Source: Enterococcus saccharolyticus subsp. saccharolyticus (GTDB lineage: Bacteria > Bacillota > Bacilli > Lactobacillales > Enterococcaceae). Taken from it: a DNA stretch of 64,000 bases. The notes beneath the pieces are model-generated. The model worked only from the letters and a program-made list of their open reading frames with translations. It did no database searches and was not told the DNA's origin. Location of the stretch: contig NZ_CP118957.1 of NCBI RefSeq assembly GCF_029023825.1, forward strand, positions 639,501-703,500, written 5' to 3'. How positions within the stretch are numbered: position 1 is the stretch's first letter; each line of letters opens with the position of its first letter. Shown one piece after another: positions 41,947-50,877 of this stretch. The position numbers and the translations under genes are program-made.

Positions 41947-44766
41947 TTGAGTAAGCGTATGGAAAGAATTTATCAATATATTGTCGATTTAGAAAATGAA
42001 TCTTCCGGTGTAGAAAAAGTTACAGTAACCACTGCTGAAATTGCTGGAGCACTTCACATTCAACGAAGCAATGTAAGTAAAGATTTGAATCAACTGGTGC
42101 GTGAAGGTCGTTTACTTAAATTAGAGGGGCGTCCAGTCGGCTATACACTAGCAGCTACGATTCACAATGTACAGGAAAAATACGTCCCAAGTTATAAAGA
42201 AACAAGGCAACCGCGGGAAAAAAGAAAACCACAACGCGTATCCCAACTTTTGTCAGCAAGAGATATTTTCTCACGTATTATTGGGATGAACGGTAGTATG
42301 AAAAATGCTGGGGAGCAAGCCAAAGCGGCGATTTTGTATCCACCGCGTGGGTTGAATTGTTTAATTACTGGACCCACTGGCTCAGGGAAGACTTTTTTTG
42401 CTCATGCGATGTTTCAATTTGCTAAAGCGAATCAAGTGATTGCCCAAGAGAAAGAAATGATTGTTTTTAATTGTGCTGATTACGCCAATAATCCCGAGTT
42501 ATTGATGAGTCATTTATTTGGATATGTTAAAGGTGCGTTTACGGGTGCCGATACAGAGAAACTAGGCGTGATTGATCAAGCTGATGGTAGTATGCTCTTT
42601 TTAGATGAAATACATCGCTTGCCACCAGAAGGTCAAGAAATGATTTTTTATTTTATGGATCACGGTTCTTATAGCCGTTTAGGTGAAACGGGGAAAAATC
42701 ATTTTGCAGATGTGCGAATTGTAGGCGCAACGACAGAAGACCCTAATTCAGCTTTATTAGATACATTTGTGCGTCGGATTCCGATTAATATTCAAATGCC
42801 TTCGTTTGAAAAGCGACCTGCCAATGAAAAATTAGATTTGGTCAAAGTGATGATGTCCCATGAAGCGAGTCGCATTCAGCGAACGATTTCGTTAACCGAA
42901 GATGTAGTTAAAGCACTTATTGGTAGTGTTAGTTTTGGAAATATTGGACAATTAAAATCTAACGTCCAATTGGTTTGTGCTCGTGGTTTTTTAAATCATA
43001 TGCACCAGTCACAAATTGATATAAGCTTAGATGATGTACCAGAAGGAATTCGATCTGGTTTGATTATGTTAGCAAATAAACGTGAAATCTTAATGGAATT
43101 GTCGCATAGTTTGGAACCGAAAATTGTGATTCAACCAAATGAAGACATTTTAAACATTCAATCTGATTCCTATGAATTACCTTACAATTTGTACGATATT
43201 ATTGGAGATAAAGCAGCTTTGTTGAAAGCGGATGGTGTCGATCAAGAAGCTATTAACCATTTTATTTCAACGGACATTAACGTCCATTTGAAATCATTTT
43301 ATAAAGACCACGGATTTTCTTTCCATGCAGATAATAAATTAAGTGAGTTTGTCGATCAAAAGATTATTGAATTAACGAATCGGATTTATACGATGGTTCG
43401 TAATCGTTTGAATTATGATTTTCAACAAAATTTTGTCTATGCGATGAGTTTACACATTAGTTCGTTTTTGAAAAAAATTCAATTAGGTGAAACGAGACAC
43501 ACGAATGACAATATTCGTGAAATGGTTGCGGATTATCCAGAAGAATTTAAAGTGGCGCAAGAAATTCGCCAGTTTATAGGTGAATCATTTCATGTGACAA
43601 TTCCAGAAAGTGAAGAGTATTATCTAGCAGTATTGCTGGTTTCTTTAAAAAATAGTTCGGCGGAAGGCAAAATTGGCGTGGTGGTAGCTGCTCACGGGAA
43701 TAGCACCGCGACAAGTATGGTAGACGTCGTGAAACAGTTATTAGGGATTGAACAAGTCGCAGCTGTTGACATGTCGTTGGATATGCCCCCGAAAATTGCC
43801 TTGGAAAAAATGAAACAAGCTGTATTAACTGTGAATGAAGGTAGTGGTGTGTTGTTATTAGTCGACATGGGCTCGCTGGTCACTTTTAATGCCGAAATCC
43901 AACGCGAGACAGGGGTATTTGTGCGAACGATTGATATGGTAACCACGCCGATTGTGTTAGAAGCTGTACGCAAAGCTTCGGTTTTAGGAACCAGTTTAGA
44001 AGAATTGTATGAGTCATTAGAAAACTTCCGAGGTTATAGCCGTCTAGAAGAGTTTCCTCATGCCGGGATTCAACCGCATTTACCACGAGGGATTTTAGCG
44101 ATTTGTGCTTCTGGAGAAGGAACTGCACAACAGATTAAAGAAACGATTCAACGTGCGTTAGCTAAAAAACGCATTGCAGATATTGAAATCTTAACGTTGT
44201 CAGTAGTAGATTTAAAAGAAAAAGTGCCACAGATTCAAAAGAAATACGACTTAATTGCCACGACAGGCGTGATTGATCCTAAGCTACCTGTGCCGTTTAT
44301 TTCTTTAGAAAGTTTTGTTACGCAAGATACCGATGAATTGATTGACCGGTTGTTGACAGGAAACCAATTGTTGGCTGAAACAGTCAGCATGAATCAAGAA
44401 CAGACCAAACAAGTGTGTATCGAATTTTTAGAAAACAATTATACTTTCTTAAACCCGAAAAAGATGATTGAACCACTCTGGCAATTTACATCAGATATTA
44501 TGAATAATTGGCATATTGCGAGTGAGGAAAAAGGTTTTCGTATTAATTTCTTATTACATGCGGCAGGAATATTAGAACGTGTGTTGTTAAATCAACCATT
44601 ATCCACGACAAATGAGGAAGTACATTGGTTGCAAGCAAGTGAAGACTATGAGCAACTGCATGTACATGTTCAATCCTTAGGGCGTACATTAAATTTGATG
44701 ATTCCTTTAGCAGAAGAATATTATTTATTGGCGATGATTCATCGCCAAACGAAAGAAAAAAATTAA
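41947..44766 (+). CDS. Sigma-54-dependent PTS operon activator (LevR/ManR/MptR type)
   Basis: From TTG 41947 (GAGGTGAG upstream; ATG 41959 is an alternative) it has about 939 residues. Order: winged helix (1-70), AAA+ sigma-54 interaction domain with Walker A GPTGSGKT at 142-149 and GAFTGA at 196-201, a PTS regulatory domain near 430-540, a mannose-type EIIA domain with VVAAHGNSTATSM (phospho-His near 583), an EIIB-like segment with CASGEGTAQQI near 700, and a second PTS regulatory domain at the C-terminus. PTS phosphorylation would set its activity. A sigma-54 promoter directly downstream is its evident target. Confidence 0.94.
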   Translation: MSKRMERIYQYIVDLENESSGVEKVTVTTAEIAGALHIQRSNVSKDLNQLVREGRLLKLEGRPVGYTLAATIHNVQEKYVPSYKETRQPREKRKPQRVSQLLSARDIFSRIIGMNGSMKNAGEQAKAAILYPPRGLNCLITGPTGSGKTFFAHAMFQFAKANQVIAQEKEMIVFNCADYANNPELLMSHLFGYVKGAFTGADTEKLGVIDQADGSMLFLDEIHRLPPEGQEMIFYFMDHGSYSRLGETGKNHFADVRIVGATTEDPNSALLDTFVRRIPINIQMPSFEKRPANEKLDLVKVMMSHEASRIQRTISLTEDVVKALIGSVSFGNIGQLKSNVQLVCARGFLNHMHQSQIDISLDDVPEGIRSGLIMLANKREILMELSHSLEPKIVIQPNEDILNIQSDSYELPYNLYDIIGDKAALLKADGVDQEAINHFISTDINVHLKSFYKDHGFSFHADNKLSEFVDQKIIELTNRIYTMVRNRLNYDFQQNFVYAMSLHISSFLKKIQLGETRHTNDNIREMVADYPEEFKVAQEIRQFIGESFHVTIPESEEYYLAVLLVSLKNSSAEGKIGVVVAAHGNSTATSMVDVVKQLLGIEQVAAVDMSLDMPPKIALEKMKQAVLTVNEGSGVLLLVDMGSLVTFNAEIQRETGVFVRTIDMVTTPIVLEAVRKASVLGTSLEELYESLENFRGYSRLEEFPHAGIQPHLPRGILAICASGEGTAQQIKETIQRALAKKRIADIEILTLSVVDLKEKVPQIQKKYDLIATTGVIDPKLPVPFISLESFVTQDTDELIDRLLTGNQLLAETVSMNQEQTKQVCIEFLENNYTFLNPKKMIEPLWQFTSDIMNNWHIASEEKGFRINFLLHAAGILERVLLNQPLSTTNEEVHWLQASEDYEQLHVHVQSLGRTLNLMIPLAEEYYLLAMIHRQTKEKN

Positions 44767-44828
44767 TACAATACACTAGGATAATACACAAAACACAGTG
44801 TATCGTTCTAGTGTATTGTATTTTTTTC
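44765..44828 (+). terminator. Terminator of the activator gene
   Basis: AATACAATACACTAG (44765-44779) pairs perfectly with CTAGTGTATTGTATT (44808-44822) and T residues follow; inner arms ATACAC/GTGTAT extend it. Confidence 0.85.
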
Positions 44829-44871
44829 TAAAGAAAGTATTAAGTTAACAGTGTATCGTTTAGTGTTTTGG
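44796..44871 (+). repeat. Duplicated element upstream of the sigma-54 promoter
   Basis: CAGTGTATCGTT-C-TAGTGT-ATTG at 44796-44818 recurs as CAGTGTATCGTT-TAGTGT-TTTGG at 44849-44871, 53 bp apart. The second copy abuts the -24 element. A doubled element before a sigma-54 promoter is a natural candidate for the activator's binding sites, but the first copy is also part of the terminator stem. Confidence 0.65.
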
Positions 44872-44884
44872 CACGCTTCTTGCT
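44868..44884 (+). promoter_or_regulatory. Sigma-54 (-24/-12) promoter of the mannose-family PTS operon
   Basis: TTGGCACGCTTCTTGCT matches the RpoN consensus (TGGCAC, 5 nt, TTGCW) exactly and lies about 60 nt before the first PTS gene. Confidence 0.95.
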
Positions 44885-44945
44885 TTTATTAAAGTGTATG
44901 GGGAGGTGGAGACTTACTAACAACCAGAGGCGAGGAGGCGAGACA

Positions 44946-45428
44946 ATGGAGATTCGATTAGCAAGAATCGATGATCGACTAATTCATGGACAAGTAGCGA
45001 CGACTTGGGCAAAGCAAATCGGAATTAACCGAATTATTGTTGTCAGTGATGAAGTAGCAAATGATTCACTAAGAAAGTTTTTACTGCAAGAAGCGGCGCC
45101 GCCAGGTATTAAATCAAATGTTGTAACTGTTTCACGTATGTTAGACGTTTACGACAACCAATTATTTCAAGAGCAAAAAGTCATGTTATTATTTACCAAT
45201 CCGCAAGACGTAGAACGTTTGATTCGCGGAGGAATGAAATTGAACTCATTAAATATTGGTGGTATGCGCTTTACAACAGGGAAACGAATGATTACAAACT
45301 TTGTCTCAATTGATGAGCAAGATGCGGATGCTTTTCGTTACTTGAATGAACAAGACATTGAATTAGAAGTTCGTAAAGTTCCAACGGATCGCAAAGTCAA
45401 TTTAATGGAATTGTTAGATAAATCGTAA
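44946..45428 (+). CDS. PTS mannose/fructose/sorbose-family IIB protein
   Basis: A 160-residue stand-alone EIIB. ATG 44946 follows GAGGAGGCGAG; upstream in-frame starts lie within the sigma-54 leader. IIB motif RIDDRLIHGQV puts the phosphoryl-accepting His at residue 14, and EAAPPGIKSNVV near 49-60 is conserved. A second IIB domain occurs in the next gene, so this copy is extra; it may serve regulation or a second phosphate route. The same order occurs in enterococcal mpt operons as I recall them. Confidence 0.93.
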   Translation: MEIRLARIDDRLIHGQVATTWAKQIGINRIIVVSDEVANDSLRKFLLQEAAPPGIKSNVVTVSRMLDVYDNQLFQEQKVMLLFTNPQDVERLIRGGMKLNSLNIGGMRFTTGKRMITNFVSIDEQDADAFRYLNEQDIELEVRKVPTDRKVNLMELLDKS

Positions 45429-45466
45429 GCACGAACATAGAAATTTAGAAAATAGGAGGTAAGAAG

Positions 45467-46453
45467 ATGGTAGGAATTATCCTAGCAAGTCATGGAGATT
45501 TCGCTAAAGGAATTTTACAATCAGGAGCGATGATTTTCGGGGAACAAGAAAATGTTGCTGCTTGTGTGCTAGAACCAAGCGAAGGTCCGGATGATATCAA
45601 AGCAAAAATGCAAGAAGCAGTTAATTCATTTGATGACCAAGAAGAAGTACTTTTCTTAGTCGATCTTTGGGGAGGAACACCATTTAACCAAGCCAATAAT
45701 TTATTAGAAGGCCATAAAGATAAATGGGCAATTGTTTCTGGAATGAATTTACCAATGGTGATTGAAGCATATGCTTCTCGTTTTTCTATGAATTCGGCAC
45801 AAGATATTGCAGCAGCAATCTTAGCTACTGCTAGAGATGGTGTCAAAGTCAAACCAGAAGAACTAGAACCAGAAGTTGCTGCACCCGCTCAAGCAGCTGA
45901 TGACGCAACACCAAAAGGAGCACTTCCTCCAGGTACGGTTGTTGGCGATGGCAAAATTAAATATGTGTTAGCTCGTATTGACTCGCGTTTATTACACGGG
46001 CAAGTCGCAACTGCTTGGACAAAAGCAACACAACCAACACGTATTATTGTCGTGAGTGATGCAGTTGCTAAAGATGATTTGCGCAAACGTTTGATTGAGC
46101 AAGCAGCACCTCCAGGGGTAAAAGCAAATGTCGTACCAATCGACAAAATGATTGAAGTTGCCAAAGATCCACGATTTGGTTCAACAAAAGCGTTATTATT
46201 ATTTGAAAATCCTAATGATGTTGTTCGTGCGGTTGAAGGCGGCGTAGAAATTGAAGAAGTCAACGTTGGTTCAATGGCACACTCAACAGGAAAAGTAGTA
46301 GTAAATAACGTATTATCTATGGGCAAAGAAGATGTTCAAGCTTATGAAAAATTAAAAGGATTAGGCGTGAAATTTGATGTTCGTAAAGTACCAAACGACT
46401 CTCGAGCGAATTTCGATGAACTATTAAATAAAGCGAAAGCAGAGTTGAAATAA
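45467..46453 (+). CDS. manX: PTS mannose-family IIAB protein
   Basis: A 328-residue fusion. The IIA domain (1-128) has the phospho-His9 in ILASHGDFAKG and VDLWGGTPFNQA near 65-76; a Glu/Pro/Ala linker (130-160) joins the IIB domain (163-328) with phospho-His177 in RIDSRLLHGQV. It passes phosphate from HPr to sugar bound by IIC/IID. The IIB half is clearly similar to the preceding stand-alone IIB, suggesting duplication. GGAGG precedes ATG. Confidence 0.95.
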   Translation: MVGIILASHGDFAKGILQSGAMIFGEQENVAACVLEPSEGPDDIKAKMQEAVNSFDDQEEVLFLVDLWGGTPFNQANNLLEGHKDKWAIVSGMNLPMVIEAYASRFSMNSAQDIAAAILATARDGVKVKPEELEPEVAAPAQAADDATPKGALPPGTVVGDGKIKYVLARIDSRLLHGQVATAWTKATQPTRIIVVSDAVAKDDLRKRLIEQAAPPGVKANVVPIDKMIEVAKDPRFGSTKALLLFENPNDVVRAVEGGVEIEEVNVGSMAHSTGKVVVNNVLSMGKEDVQAYEKLKGLGVKFDVRKVPNDSRANFDELLNKAKAELK

Positions 46454-46480
46454 AAAATAAATTGAACTAGGAGGTTTATC

Positions 46481-47293
46481 ATGTCAGATTTAAATTTTAT
46501 CCAAGTGATATTGGTCGTTGCTGTTGCCTTTTTAGCTGGTATGGAAGGAATCTTGGATGAATTTCAATTCCATCAACCATTGGTAGCATGTACATTGATT
46601 GGGTTAGTAACAGGGAATTTAGAAGCAGGGATTATGCTAGGTGGTTCATTACAAATGATCGCTCTTGGTTGGGCAAACATTGGTGCAGCCGTAGCACCCG
46701 ATGCAGCGTTAGCTTCAGTTGCAGCAGCAATTATTTTAGTTTTAGGTGGCCAAGGAGCCGCAGGTATTCCATCTGCGATTGCGATCGCTATTCCTTTAGC
46801 TGTAGCTGGTTTATTCTTAACAATGGTTGTTCGTACGTTAGCCGTACCATTAGTTCATATTATGGATGCCGCAGCCGAAGAAGGAAACTATCGCAAAATT
46901 GAAGTGTTGCAAATCTTAGCCATTTGTATGCAAGGTGTTCGTATTGCAATTCCAGCAGCTGCTTTACTATTTATTCCAGCGTCTGTTGTACAATCTGGTT
47001 TAGAATCAATGCCTGCATGGTTAACAGAAGGTATGGCCATCGGTGGTGGTATGGTTGTAGCCGTGGGTTACGCATTAGTTATTAATATGATGGCAAACAA
47101 AGAAGTTTGGCCTTTCTTCATTCTTGGATTTGTTGTAGCTGCCATTACTGATTTGACACTTATCGGAATTGGTGCAATCGGTGTTGCTTTAGCGCTTATC
47201 TACTTGAACCTATCTAAAATGGGTGGTTCATCAACAGGTGGAGGCGGAGGAAACGCAAGTGATCCTCTAGGTGACATTCTAAACGATTATTAA
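46481..47293 (+). CDS. manY: PTS mannose-family IIC membrane subunit
   Basis: A 270-residue permease subunit with about seven hydrophobic stretches. Motifs of the family: FLAGMEGILDEFQFHQPLVACTLIG (in parts), GGSLQMIALGWANIGAAVAPDAA near 55-77. The tail is Gly/Ser-rich. With IID it forms the sugar channel and, in related bacteria, the receptor for class IIa bacteriocins; that receptor role here is inference. Confidence 0.95.
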   Translation: MSDLNFIQVILVVAVAFLAGMEGILDEFQFHQPLVACTLIGLVTGNLEAGIMLGGSLQMIALGWANIGAAVAPDAALASVAAAIILVLGGQGAAGIPSAIAIAIPLAVAGLFLTMVVRTLAVPLVHIMDAAAEEGNYRKIEVLQILAICMQGVRIAIPAAALLFIPASVVQSGLESMPAWLTEGMAIGGGMVVAVGYALVINMMANKEVWPFFILGFVVAAITDLTLIGIGAIGVALALIYLNLSKMGGSSTGGGGGNASDPLGDILNDY

Positions 47294-47317
47294 TCTTTCA
47301 AAGGAGGAATAGGAAAA

Positions 47318-48232
47318 ATGGCAGAAGAAAAAATTCAATTAACGAAAAGAGATCGTTTAGCTGTTGCATGGCGTTCAACATTTATCCAAGGTTCTTGGAA
47401 CTACGAACGTATGCAAAATGGCGGATTCGCCTTTTCAATGATTCCAGCAATTAAAAAATTATATAAAACAAAAGAAGACCGTGCAGCTGCTTTAAAACGC
47501 CACTTGGAATTCTTTAATACACATCCATATATCGCATCACCAATTTTAGGTGTAACCTTAGCCTTAGAAGAAGAACGTGCCAATGGAGCAGCCGTTGATG
47601 ATGTGGCTGTTCAAGGGGTAAAAGTTGGGATGATGGGACCTTTAGCCGGTATCGGTGATCCGGTATTCTGGTTTACTGTACGACCAATGTTAGGTGCATT
47701 AGGTGCCTCATTAGCAATGGGTGGTAACATCTTAGGTCCAATTATTTTCTTCTTAGCATGGAATATTATTCGTTGGGCATTCATGTGGTATACACAAGAA
47801 TTTGGTTACAAAGCAGGTTCTGCAATTACAGATGACTTATCTGGTGGATTATTGCAAGACGTGACAAAAGGTGCGTCTATTTTAGGGATGTTCGTATTGG
47901 CTTCCTTAGTACAACGGTGGGTAAATATTAGTTTTGTGCCAACTGTCTCTGAAGTTGAACTTTCACCAGGTGCTTACATTGAGTGGGATAAAGTACAAAT
48001 GACAGGTGCGGGTTTACAATCTGTCTTTGGAGATATTGCAGCAGGTAAAGCATTGTCAAATGTTAAAGTCACAACATTACAAGATAACTTAGATCAATTG
48101 ATTCCTGGTTTAGCAGGTCTATTATTGACATTCTTATGTATGTGGTTATTGAAGAAAAAAGTTTCACCAATTGTGATTATCCTTGGTTTATTCGTTGTTG
48201 GTATCCTAGGTCACGTGATTGGACTTCTATAA
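47318..48232 (+). CDS. manZ: PTS mannose-family IID membrane subunit
   Basis: A 304-residue subunit. The N-terminal cytosolic part has SWNYERMQNGGFAFSMIPAI near 26-45 and GVKVGMMGPLAGIGDPVFW near 104-122, both family hallmarks; a membrane anchor and C-terminal helix end at GHVIGLL. AAAGGAGGAATAGG precedes ATG 47318. It is the last structural gene before the terminator. Confidence 0.95.
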   Translation: MAEEKIQLTKRDRLAVAWRSTFIQGSWNYERMQNGGFAFSMIPAIKKLYKTKEDRAAALKRHLEFFNTHPYIASPILGVTLALEEERANGAAVDDVAVQGVKVGMMGPLAGIGDPVFWFTVRPMLGALGASLAMGGNILGPIIFFLAWNIIRWAFMWYTQEFGYKAGSAITDDLSGGLLQDVTKGASILGMFVLASLVQRWVNISFVPTVSEVELSPGAYIEWDKVQMTGAGLQSVFGDIAAGKALSNVKVTTLQDNLDQLIPGLAGLLLTFLCMWLLKKKVSPIVIILGLFVVGILGHVIGLL

Positions 48233-48243
48233 TTATTTCAAAC

Positions 48244-48281
48244 GAAACCAGACAAGAAAACTTCTTCGTCTGGTTTTCTTT
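48244..48281 (+). terminator. Intrinsic terminator after the PTS operon
   Basis: GAAACCAGAC pairs with GTCTGGTTTTC across an inner AAGAA/TTCTT stem; the tail is T-rich. Confidence 0.8.
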
Positions 48282-48293
48282 ACATAATTTCAT

Positions 48294-48323
48294 TTTACAA
48301 AGCGAAAGAAAAAACGCTATACT
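48294..48323 (+). promoter_or_regulatory. Promoter of manO
   Basis: TTTACA (48294-48299), 18 bp, TATACT (48318-48323), 26 nt before the start. Confidence 0.7.
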
Positions 48324-48348
48324 AATAGAAAAATACGAGGTGGAGAAC

Positions 48349-48723
48349 ATGGTTCAATCGTTAAATACAAAAGTTGATTTAGTCATTCCTGCGACGGCAT
48401 TTACAGGATTAACCGATTACGGAAAGATTATGATTGGAGATAAAGGTTTTGAATTTTATAATGATCGAGATGCTCGAAAGTTCATTCAAATTCCATGGGA
48501 AGAAGTGGACTATGTTGTAGCTTCTGTGTTATTTAAAGGGAAATGGATTCCGCGATATGCAGTGCAAACGAAACGAAACGGCACCTATACGTTTGCATCG
48601 AAGCAACCAAAAGTCGTATTACGCGCGATAAGAGAATATGTCGATCCTAGTCGAATGGTACATTCTTTAAGCTTCTTTGATGTTGTTAAACGGGGTGTTT
48701 TATCGATTGTAAAGAAAAAATAA
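48349..48723 (+). CDS. manO: DUF956 family protein ManO
   Basis: A 124-residue protein of the DUF956 family found next to mannose-PTS operons of Lactobacillales. I place the start at ATG 48349 after CGAGGTGGAG; the longer open frame crosses the terminator and promoter. Features include YGKIMIGDKGFEFYNDRDARKFIQIPWEEVDYV (in parts, about 25-57) and a basic C-terminus. It is probably a small PH-like regulatory protein; mechanism is not known. Confidence 0.88.
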   Translation: MVQSLNTKVDLVIPATAFTGLTDYGKIMIGDKGFEFYNDRDARKFIQIPWEEVDYVVASVLFKGKWIPRYAVQTKRNGTYTFASKQPKVVLRAIREYVDPSRMVHSLSFFDVVKRGVLSIVKKK

Positions 48724-48804
48724 CTAATTATATATAGATATCATTTTTCTTGAGGAAGTCGTCTATGTTAGAATAATGTTATCATATATGGGGAGGTGCT
48801 TTCT

Positions 48805-49044
48805 ATGCATTGGTTATGGGTACTGATTGTCGGTGCAGTCATCGGCGCAATCGCAGGTTCCATCACAGGAGAAAAACGTGGCTGTTTGTTTAATATTATT
48901 GCAGGTATTATTGGTTCTTCAATTGGAGAAAGTTTATTTAGCAGCTGGGGTCCTAGATTAGCTGGCATGGCGATTATCCCGTCTATTTTAGGGGCAGTTA
49001 TTTTTGCAGCTGTCGTCTCATTTTTCTTTGGAAAAAATAAATAA
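48805..49044 (+). CDS. GlsB/YeaQ/YmgE family stress-response membrane protein
   Basis: A 79-residue transglycosylase-associated-type protein with three hydrophobic Gly-rich segments (LIVGAVIGAIAGSITGE, NIIAGIIGSSIGESLF, ILGAVIFAAVVSFFFG). GGGGAGGTG precedes ATG 48805. In enterococci GlsB proteins often sit beside gls24; here it is alone. Role in stress is inferred from family name only. Confidence 0.87.
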   Translation: MHWLWVLIVGAVIGAIAGSITGEKRGCLFNIIAGIIGSSIGESLFSSWGPRLAGMAIIPSILGAVIFAAVVSFFFGKNK

Positions 49045-49046
49045 AT

Positions 49047-49083
49047 AAAAGGTGAACTGACGGATTCGTTGGTTCACCTTTTT
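49047..49083 (+). terminator. Intrinsic terminator after glsB-like gene
   Basis: AAAAGGTGAAC (49047-49057) pairs with GTTCACCTTTT (49072-49082), followed by T-rich DNA. Confidence 0.88.
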
Positions 49084-49122
49084 GTTTTTTTAAGTCTTCC
49101 CTTTTCGCTTTAAGAAGAAGTT

Positions 49123-49131
49123 TGTTATAAT
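49123..49131 (+). promoter_or_regulatory. Extended -10 promoter of the M24 peptidase
   Basis: TGTTATAAT is a perfect extended -10 element 38 nt before ATG 49169. Confidence 0.65.
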
Positions 49132-49168
49132 GAAACATGAATTCAAATGGAAAGAAGGAATTAATCAC

Positions 49169-50233
49169 ATGTTGCGAGTACAAAAACTACGTGAGCAAAT
49201 GAGAAAAGAAGACGTGGATGGCTTTTTAGTCACAAGTTCTTACAATCTTCGTTACTTAACAAACTTTACTGGAACAACAGGCTTAGCGGTTATTACGTTA
49301 GATAAAGCTTTTTTTGTGACTGATTTTCGTTATACTGAACAAGCGGCAAAACAAGCACAAGGCTATGAAATCGTGAAAAATTCAGGACCAATTTTTGATG
49401 AAGTGGCACGAATTTGTCAAGAAGAGGAAATTCATGCCTTAGCTTTTGAAGAATCCTACGTTAGCTTTGCAGAATATACCGTGTTAGAAGATATTATTGA
49501 AGAATCATCATTGGTACCAATTTCTGGAATGATTGAAAGTTTGCGTGAAGTAAAAGATGAAGAAGAAATTGCCACAATTCAACAAGCATGTCATATTGCA
49601 GATCAAGGTTTTTCACATATTTTAAAAATGATTCGTCCTGGCATGACAGAAATTGAAGTAGCTAATCAATTAGATTTCTTTATGCGTTCATTAGGTGCTA
49701 CGAGTGTTTCATTTGAGACGATTGTTGCAAGTGGTGTACGTTCAGCGATGCCTCATGGTGTGGCCAGCGAAAAAGTCATCGAACAAGGAGATTTGATTAC
49801 TCTTGATTTTGGTTGTTACTATAATGGATATGTTTCAGATATGACACGTACGTTTGCCATTGGAGATCCAGGTGAAAAATTAAAAGAAATTTATCAAATT
49901 GTGTTAGATGCCCAATTAAAAGTCTTAGATGCAGCTAAACCCGGTATGACGGGCATTGAATTGGATGCTGTTGCTCGTGATTATATTGCTTCTTTTGGTT
50001 ATGGCGAAGCATTTGGTCATTCAACTGGACATGGGATTGGTTTAGAGATTCACGAAGGACCAAACGTGTCATTCCGTGCAGATAAGGCATTTGTGCCCGG
50101 AAACGTGATTACAGATGAACCAGGTATTTATTTGCCAGGAATTGGTGGCGTGCGTATTGAAGATGATTTATTGATTACTGAGACTGGAAATAAAGTCTTA
50201 ACGCATTCGCCTAAAGAATTAATCATCTTGTAA
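49169..50233 (+). CDS. M24 family aminopeptidase P / Xaa-Pro peptidase
   Basis: A 354-residue cytosolic peptidase. AAGGAA plus ATG 49169 is preferred to ATG 49130, which overlaps the promoter. A creatinase-N domain (1-125) precedes the M24 domain. Metal ligands are Asp in TLDFGCYYNGYVSDMTRTFA (two Asp), His in GHGIGLEIHEGP, Glu in DEPGIYLPG and Glu in GVRIEDDL. It usually precedes efp and yqhY in Firmicutes; efp is absent here. Confidence 0.94.
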   Translation: MLRVQKLREQMRKEDVDGFLVTSSYNLRYLTNFTGTTGLAVITLDKAFFVTDFRYTEQAAKQAQGYEIVKNSGPIFDEVARICQEEEIHALAFEESYVSFAEYTVLEDIIEESSLVPISGMIESLREVKDEEEIATIQQACHIADQGFSHILKMIRPGMTEIEVANQLDFFMRSLGATSVSFETIVASGVRSAMPHGVASEKVIEQGDLITLDFGCYYNGYVSDMTRTFAIGDPGEKLKEIYQIVLDAQLKVLDAAKPGMTGIELDAVARDYIASFGYGEAFGHSTGHGIGLEIHEGPNVSFRADKAFVPGNVITDEPGIYLPGIGGVRIEDDLLITETGNKVLTHSPKELIIL

Positions 50234-50451
50234 TTTCGACTGAATAAAAAGACTTTTTATAGCTTATCTGGTGATTAAATGATAAACTAGAAGCGAAGTT
50301 CAGGCTCATTCTCCACTAGAAAAAAACAGTGGTAGGGATTGTTTGATGACTGTCAACATTGGATTTGAACTGTAAGATTTTTTTCAGTGGTGTCTGTTTA
50401 CCAAAAATACCACAGAAGGTTAAATCGTATTCAGAGATGGAGGAATTTAGA
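50234..50451 (+). other. 218-nt leader region before yqhY
   Basis: No gene is seen. A possible -10 TGATAAACT lies near 50279. Two small dyads, CCACT/AGTGG at about 50313-50332 and GTGGT/ACCAC at about 50392-50413, could pair with each other because all four arms are related. This suggests a structured leader but no known riboswitch was recognised. Confidence 0.35.
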
Positions 50452-50877
50452 ATGGTCGATGAAAAAAATTTCGTATTAGATGCCAATCAAGAATTAGGAG
50501 AAATCGTAATTGCTCCTGAAGTGATTGAAGTAATTATTGGAATTGCGGCTTCAAAAGTAGAAGGTGTCTATCGTATGCAAGGTTCCTTTGCAAATAATGT
50601 AACAGAATTATTAGGTCGTTCAGCATACGGAAAAGGTGTCCGTTTAGAAATGGATGAAGTTGGGATCAAAGTAGATATCTATACCTATATGAAGTATGGT
50701 GTTTCAGTACCTAAAGTTGCAATGGAAATTCAAAAACGTGTGAAAGAACAAGTCTTGTTCATGACAGATGTTGAATTATCAGAAGTGAATATTCATGTGA
50801 TGGCAGTAGTTCCAGAAAAACCTGAGCAATTAGATTTAGAAGAATTATTTGGAAATGACGAGGAAGAAAATGAGTAA
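50452..50877 (+). CDS. yqhY: Asp23/Gls24 family protein YqhY
   Basis: A 141-residue Asp23-family protein starting at ATG 50452 (GATGGAGGAATT upstream; the longer open frame begins in the leader). Conserved stretches: GEIVIAPEVIEVIIGIAASKVEGVYRM (in parts) and AYGKGVRLEMDEVGIKVDIY. Located beside nusB in nearly all Firmicutes; loss of yqhY in B. subtilis perturbs acetyl-CoA carboxylase control. It overlaps nusB by 8 nt. Confidence 0.9.
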   Translation: MVDEKNFVLDANQELGEIVIAPEVIEVIIGIAASKVEGVYRMQGSFANNVTELLGRSAYGKGVRLEMDEVGIKVDIYTYMKYGVSVPKVAMEIQKRVKEQVLFMTDVELSEVNIHVMAVVPEKPEQLDLEELFGNDEEENE

